Shown here piece by piece: positions 61,032 through 64,000 of a DNA stretch of 64,000 nucleotides. Each line of letters begins with the position of its first letter. The first letter of the stretch is position 1. The notes under the pieces are model-generated. The model worked only from the letters and a program-made list of their open reading frames with translations. It had not been told where the DNA came from and did not search any database. The stretch comes from Poriferisodalis sp963663635 (GTDB lineage Bacteria; Actinomycetota; Acidimicrobiia; Acidimicrobiales; Poriferisodalaceae), in the NCBI GenBank assembly GCA_963663635.2, contig CAXXMY010000020.1, positions 62,001 to 126,000 on the forward strand, read 5' to 3'. Position numbers and translations under genes: made by a program.

Positions 61032-61822
61032 CCCAGCCCGTGATACGTGACCAGCCGGGAATTCGGCAGCACCTCGTGGGCCGGAACGCCGATGTCGCTG
61101 AATGTCATCTCGAGTCCCTTGCCGATCACCACCGGCGTTGAGTTGCCGTCGATCCGATCCGTCGTCGAGGTGTACTCCCCGTCGTAGGTGTCGGCTTCGT
61201 CGGTTGCCCCACAGCGCAGCTGAACCGTGCCGTCGCCCAGGTCGCGAAAGCCGTTGGTGACGTAGCTGTGCAACGCGTCGGCTCTCACCAGCCCGAACGG
61301 CGCGCGGGAAGCGAATCGTTCCATGGCCTGCGCCCGCGAGGCGAACACCTCCCTGCGTTTCGACGCCACAGCAATGAGCGGGTTCTCGCCGGGCCCGAAG
61401 ATCTCCGAGCTGCGCCAGATCACCGGTTCGTAGCCGTACATGCGCCGGATCATCCCGGGACGCTGCGCATCGGCCAGCAGCAGCGTCGCAGCGCCGATCG
61501 AATGCCCGACGCAATCGAGCTCGCCGTGTGCGATTCCCAGATGGTCGACGACGCCAAGCAGATCCGAAGCGAGAGTGACCCAGCGGAAGTCTCGCTGCTC
61601 CGGAGGCGGGCTCCATCCGTGCGCTCGCAGGTCCGGCGCCCAGACGGTGAAATGCTCTGCCAGCCGGGAGGTCAGCGGACCATAGGTACGGCCGTTGAAA
61701 CCCGTCGCATGCACGAACAACAGCGGCGGGCCATCTCCCCCGAGGCAATGCAGCGCCAGCTCGACACCGTTAGCGACGCGGACGAACTGGGGCTCGTCCG
61801 GTCCGCCGGAGGGTCCCCTCAC
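60959..61822 (-). CDS. Alpha/beta hydrolase
   Basis: 287 residues. LLFVHATGFNGRTYGPLTSRL (oxyanion), WAPDLRAHGWSPPP, DCVGHSIGAATLLLADA (nucleophile Ser in GHSIG), a cap domain and VTYHGLGHFGPMEAPDL (catalytic His). Compared with the adjacent hydrolase at 60117-61031 it is only distantly similar. It starts 32 bp from the divergent DsbA-family gene and overlaps the convergent hydrolase by 73 bp. Confidence 0.88.
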   Translation of the reverse strand: MRGPSGGPDEPQFVRVANGVELALHCLGGDGPPLLFVHATGFNGRTYGPLTSRLAEHFTVWAPDLRAHGWSPPPEQRDFRWVTLASDLLGVVDHLGIAHGELDCVGHSIGAATLLLADAQRPGMIRRMYGYEPVIWRSSEIFGPGENPLIAVASKRREVFASRAQAMERFASRAPFGLVRADALHSYVTNGFRDLGDGTVQLRCGATDEADTYDGEYTSTTDRIDGNSTPVVIGKGLEMTFSDIGVPAHEVLPNSRLVTYHGLGHFGPMEAPDLIADDALAAVSASR

Positions 61823-61854
61823 CGGAGAGCACCGGGTGTGGTAGTTATGCGCGC

Positions 61855-62607
61855 ATGAGTACTACAGAGGGCGCCACAGGCGCTGACAAGACCGTGGATC
61901 TTGAGTTCTTCTGGGACCCGGTGTGCCCCTTTGCGTGGATCACGTCTCGATGGGTGAACAAGGTCGTCGCTCAGACTGGGTACACCGTGGACTGGCGATT
62001 CATCTCGCTGCGGATCCTGAACAAGGCTCGCAACTACGCCACCGATTTTCCGCCCGAATACGAACATGGCCACACCGCAGGTCTGCGGATGCTGCGAGTC
62101 GCGGCGAAGGTGCGCTCCGAGCTGGGTCGCGATCGGATGGGGCCGTTGTATGACGCATTCGGCGAGCACTACTGGGAGATGCCCCCGGGATCCGGGCTGC
62201 GCAAGCGCATCGGCACCGCAGAGCACACTGCGGAAGCTCTGGCCACGGCGGGATTGCCCACCGAGTACGCCGTGGCGGTGGACGACGAGTCATGGGATGC
62301 CGAGATCTCAGCCGAAACCGAGTTGGCATTGAGCCGCACGGGTCGCGATGTGGGCACTCCGATCATCACGTTTGAGCCGCCCGACGGACTGTCGTTCTTC
62401 GGCCCGGTGATCTCGCGGGTGCCATCTGACGAACAGGCGGTGCCGCTGTGGAACGCCGTCATCGAGCTCGCCCGCTTCCCGGGATTTGCCGAACTCAAGA
62501 GGTCGCTGCGCGAGGCTCCGCAACTGCGCATCCTCGGCACCGTCGGCGACACGCCCGAGATGGAGGACTGGGAGGCCGGCTCGCGCAAGGCGCACAAGCC
62601 GAGCTGA
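61855..62607 (+). CDS. DsbA-family protein resembling mycothiol-dependent nitroreductases
   Basis: 250 residues. The N-terminal thioredoxin strand and active-site region read LEFFWDPVCPFAWITSRWVNKV, followed by a helical insertion (YEHGHTAGLRMLRVAAKVRSELGRD) and the C-terminal thioredoxin half (DVGTPIITFEPPDGLSFFGPVISRVP, with the cis-Pro region VGTPII). This resembles Rv2466c-type mycothiol-linked reductases in actinobacteria. The active site is CPFA rather than CPxC, so it has only one Cys and would need a thiol cofactor. Cytoplasmic. Divergent from the 60959-61822 hydrolase. Confidence 0.82.
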   Translation: MSTTEGATGADKTVDLEFFWDPVCPFAWITSRWVNKVVAQTGYTVDWRFISLRILNKARNYATDFPPEYEHGHTAGLRMLRVAAKVRSELGRDRMGPLYDAFGEHYWEMPPGSGLRKRIGTAEHTAEALATAGLPTEYAVAVDDESWDAEISAETELALSRTGRDVGTPIITFEPPDGLSFFGPVISRVPSDEQAVPLWNAVIELARFPGFAELKRSLREAPQLRILGTVGDTPEMEDWEAGSRKAHKPS

Positions 62608-62650
62608 GCCGGCCAACCGACATTGGTGACGCAGCAGGAGGCGCTAGCGC

Positions 62651-64000
62651 TCAGCCGTCGATCCGGTACGCGCGTGCGGTTGGCTTGAGCGGGCGTGACA
62701 GCCACATCGGGCGCCGAAGCCCGCCTGGGCCTGGCGCCGGGCGGGTCATTGCAAGCCAATCCTCGTAGGCGGCCTTCGCTAGGTCTGTGTCCACGACGAC
62801 ATCTCCGTAGCGATCATCGGCGGCTGCGGGTCCGATGCGCACCCGCTGATGCCAGCACTGCATCCCAGAAACCGGATCGGGCTGCACGGAGAACGTGAGG
62901 TTCTGGTGCACGCCCGTGTCGTTCCACCAGACACGTTCGCTATCGGGATCATCAGATGCGAACGGCTCCATCGGCGCGGTCCGTCTCAGCTTCCAGACAC
63001 TGCCTTCTCGCTCGATCTCGGCCGGTCCGCCGGCCCACGACCTCGCACCCGCGCGCTTTCCACCAGATCGGCCGCCACCAGATCGGATCGGCCGCCACCA
63101 GATCGGCCGCTGTCGGACCGTCCTGCGGCTGCGGCGTCATCCAGTCGCCAGCGACCCATGTGGTGCGAGGCGGCGACGACCCCTGGGCGGATGCCCTCGG
63201 TACGCCACGCCGAGATGACGAAGTGCCCGATGCGGGTGTTGACCCGCACCAGCCCCCCGACCTCGATGCCCAGCGCCTCGGCATCCGACGGATGGATCCA
63301 CAGCGGATGGCGATGGCTGATTTCCGCCAGCCATTTGGCATTCGCCGAACGAGTGTGAATCAGCGTTGGTATGCGGAACGTGGGCACCAGGATGCGTTCA
63401 TTGCCCGCGAGGTCCAGCCGCTGCCAATGGACATGACTGGGTATCCAGCCGGGTGTCGCGTGTTCTGGCCAGCCCCAATCAGCCAGCGTGGTCGAATACA
63501 ACTCCAGCTTGCGCGACGGCGTCGGGAAGCCGTGCCGCGCAGCTCCTGCGACCTCGACGGCCACTGATCCGTCACCAAGCGGAGGCAGCGGCGCCGTCGG
63601 CGAGACAGCGCCTCGATGCGGCCGGTACACAGCATCGTCGCCCAGCACGGTGCCTGCGAGCGCCGACGGCGACACCGTCCGCTCGTGATGGCCGTACGCA
63701 TCGCCCCGCACGGCATACGCGCCTCGGTCGCGCATGAATTCGAGGGGTGTCTGGCCTGCTGCGGCTGCGTCGTCGGCCAACCCCGGGACTTCAGCGGCGA
63801 AGATCGATTCGTAGTACTCGTCGACGCTGATGGGCTGATTCGGCCGCGATGGACTTTCGAACCAGCGTCTGATGCCGAGCGAGCCGTCGGGATCGATCTT
63901 CCAGGACAGGTCGATCCAGAACTCGTTCTCCTCCCAGACTTCGCCCGGATTGAACTCGTGCGTGCGAGTTTCGGACGTGATCTCGCGTCCCTGCAATTCG
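62651..64000 (-). pseudogene. Molybdopterin-dependent oxidoreductase, 3' part, frameshifted by a 5-bp duplication
   Basis: Reads on the minus strand from beyond the window end. The first frame gives the late catalytic-subunit region (EFMRDRGAYAVRGDAYGHHE, HGFPTPSRKLELYSTTLADWGWPE) and the start of the molybdopterin dinucleotide-binding domain (RIPTLIHTRSANAKWLAEISHRHPLWIHPSDAEALGI, GVVAASHHMGRW). Around 63060-63110 is a repeat encoding SGGGRSGGGRSGG in which GATCG is duplicated (63081-63090). Removing 5 bp joins the frame exactly to GSVWKLRRTAPMEPFASDDPD ... NLTFSVQPDPVSGMQCWHQRV, which ends at 62651. Subunit partners and the substrate lie outside or cannot be told. Confidence 0.82.
63060..63110 (-). 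repeat. Short tandem repeat inside the molybdopterin oxidoreductase gene
   Basis: Three near-identical 15-bp units (GCGGCCGATCTGGTG on the minus strand), the middle one carrying an extra 5 bp (CCGAT). The extra 5 bp cause the frameshift. Confidence 0.85.

Noticed and set aside
1..64000. tRNA, rRNA, CRISPR array, prophage or plasmid origin
   Set aside because: I looked for tRNA arms, rRNA signatures, spaced direct repeats, phage structural genes and replication genes and saw none.

Overview
This is a GC-rich bacterial chromosome segment, most likely from an actinomycete-type lineage such as Acidimicrobiia. The clues are codon and base composition, GTG starts, tandem CaiB/BaiF CoA-transferases, an HxlR regulator beside a DHA2 exporter, and secreted proteins built from cadherin-like beta-sandwich and LWSDGxTMWV repeats. 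The taxonomic call is inference; no rRNA or tRNA gene is present to anchor it.

Layout. (1) 1-2545: the end of a peptide/nickel-type ABC importer operon (two ATPases) overlapped by an EEP-family phosphoesterase. (2) 2557-13566: an island of nested mobile elements: a group II intron with a frameshifted maturase, truncated transposases, and an IS3 element split by an IS30 and an IS110 and bracketed by ends of a second IS110 type. (3) 13586-19803: two divergent secreted-protein genes, a 1.6-kb-residue repeat protein and a metzincin-type metalloprotease. (4) 20251-26536: a second IS block in which a 1,453-bp IS30 sits at the centre of a 1,682-bp inverted duplication, followed by a truncated IS1182-type transposase gene. 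(5) 26650-29989: divergent regulators, a LuxR-type protein and a GAF-PAS-kinase-receiver-winged-helix protein whose kinase and receiver active sites are all substituted. (6) 30027-36702: more IS debris and a surface-protein gene cut by an IS3 element and carrying a run of 20 C. (7) 36836-64000: ordinary metabolic DNA: CoA-transferases, acyl-CoA ligase, enoyl-CoA hydratase, hydrolases, uracil-DNA glycosylase, PLP enzymes, a VapBC-type toxin-antitoxin pair, exporters, and a molybdopterin oxidoreductase running off the end.

How parts fit together. The mobile elements are not randomly placed. One IS110 type (B) always sits in the codons of the conserved Asp-Asn-Ala motif of IS3 transposase genes, including two unrelated IS3 types. 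The other (A) always abuts the outer ends of IS3 elements. This looks like IS110 elements using IS3 elements as safe homes, as expected for guide-RNA-programmed recombinases. The metabolic right half reads as a set of small operons for activation, CoA transfer and hydration of acyl or aromatic acids, with detoxifying hydrolases and exporters.

Several genes are broken by small changes: the intron maturase (+1), IS3 OrfB (-2), a Bcr-type exporter (TGA and +1), a DHA2 exporter (TGA at a likely Trp codon), and the molybdopterin oxidoreductase (5-bp duplication). Either the genome is decaying or some are sequencing errors; the TGA cases are single substitutions and harder to explain by indel error.
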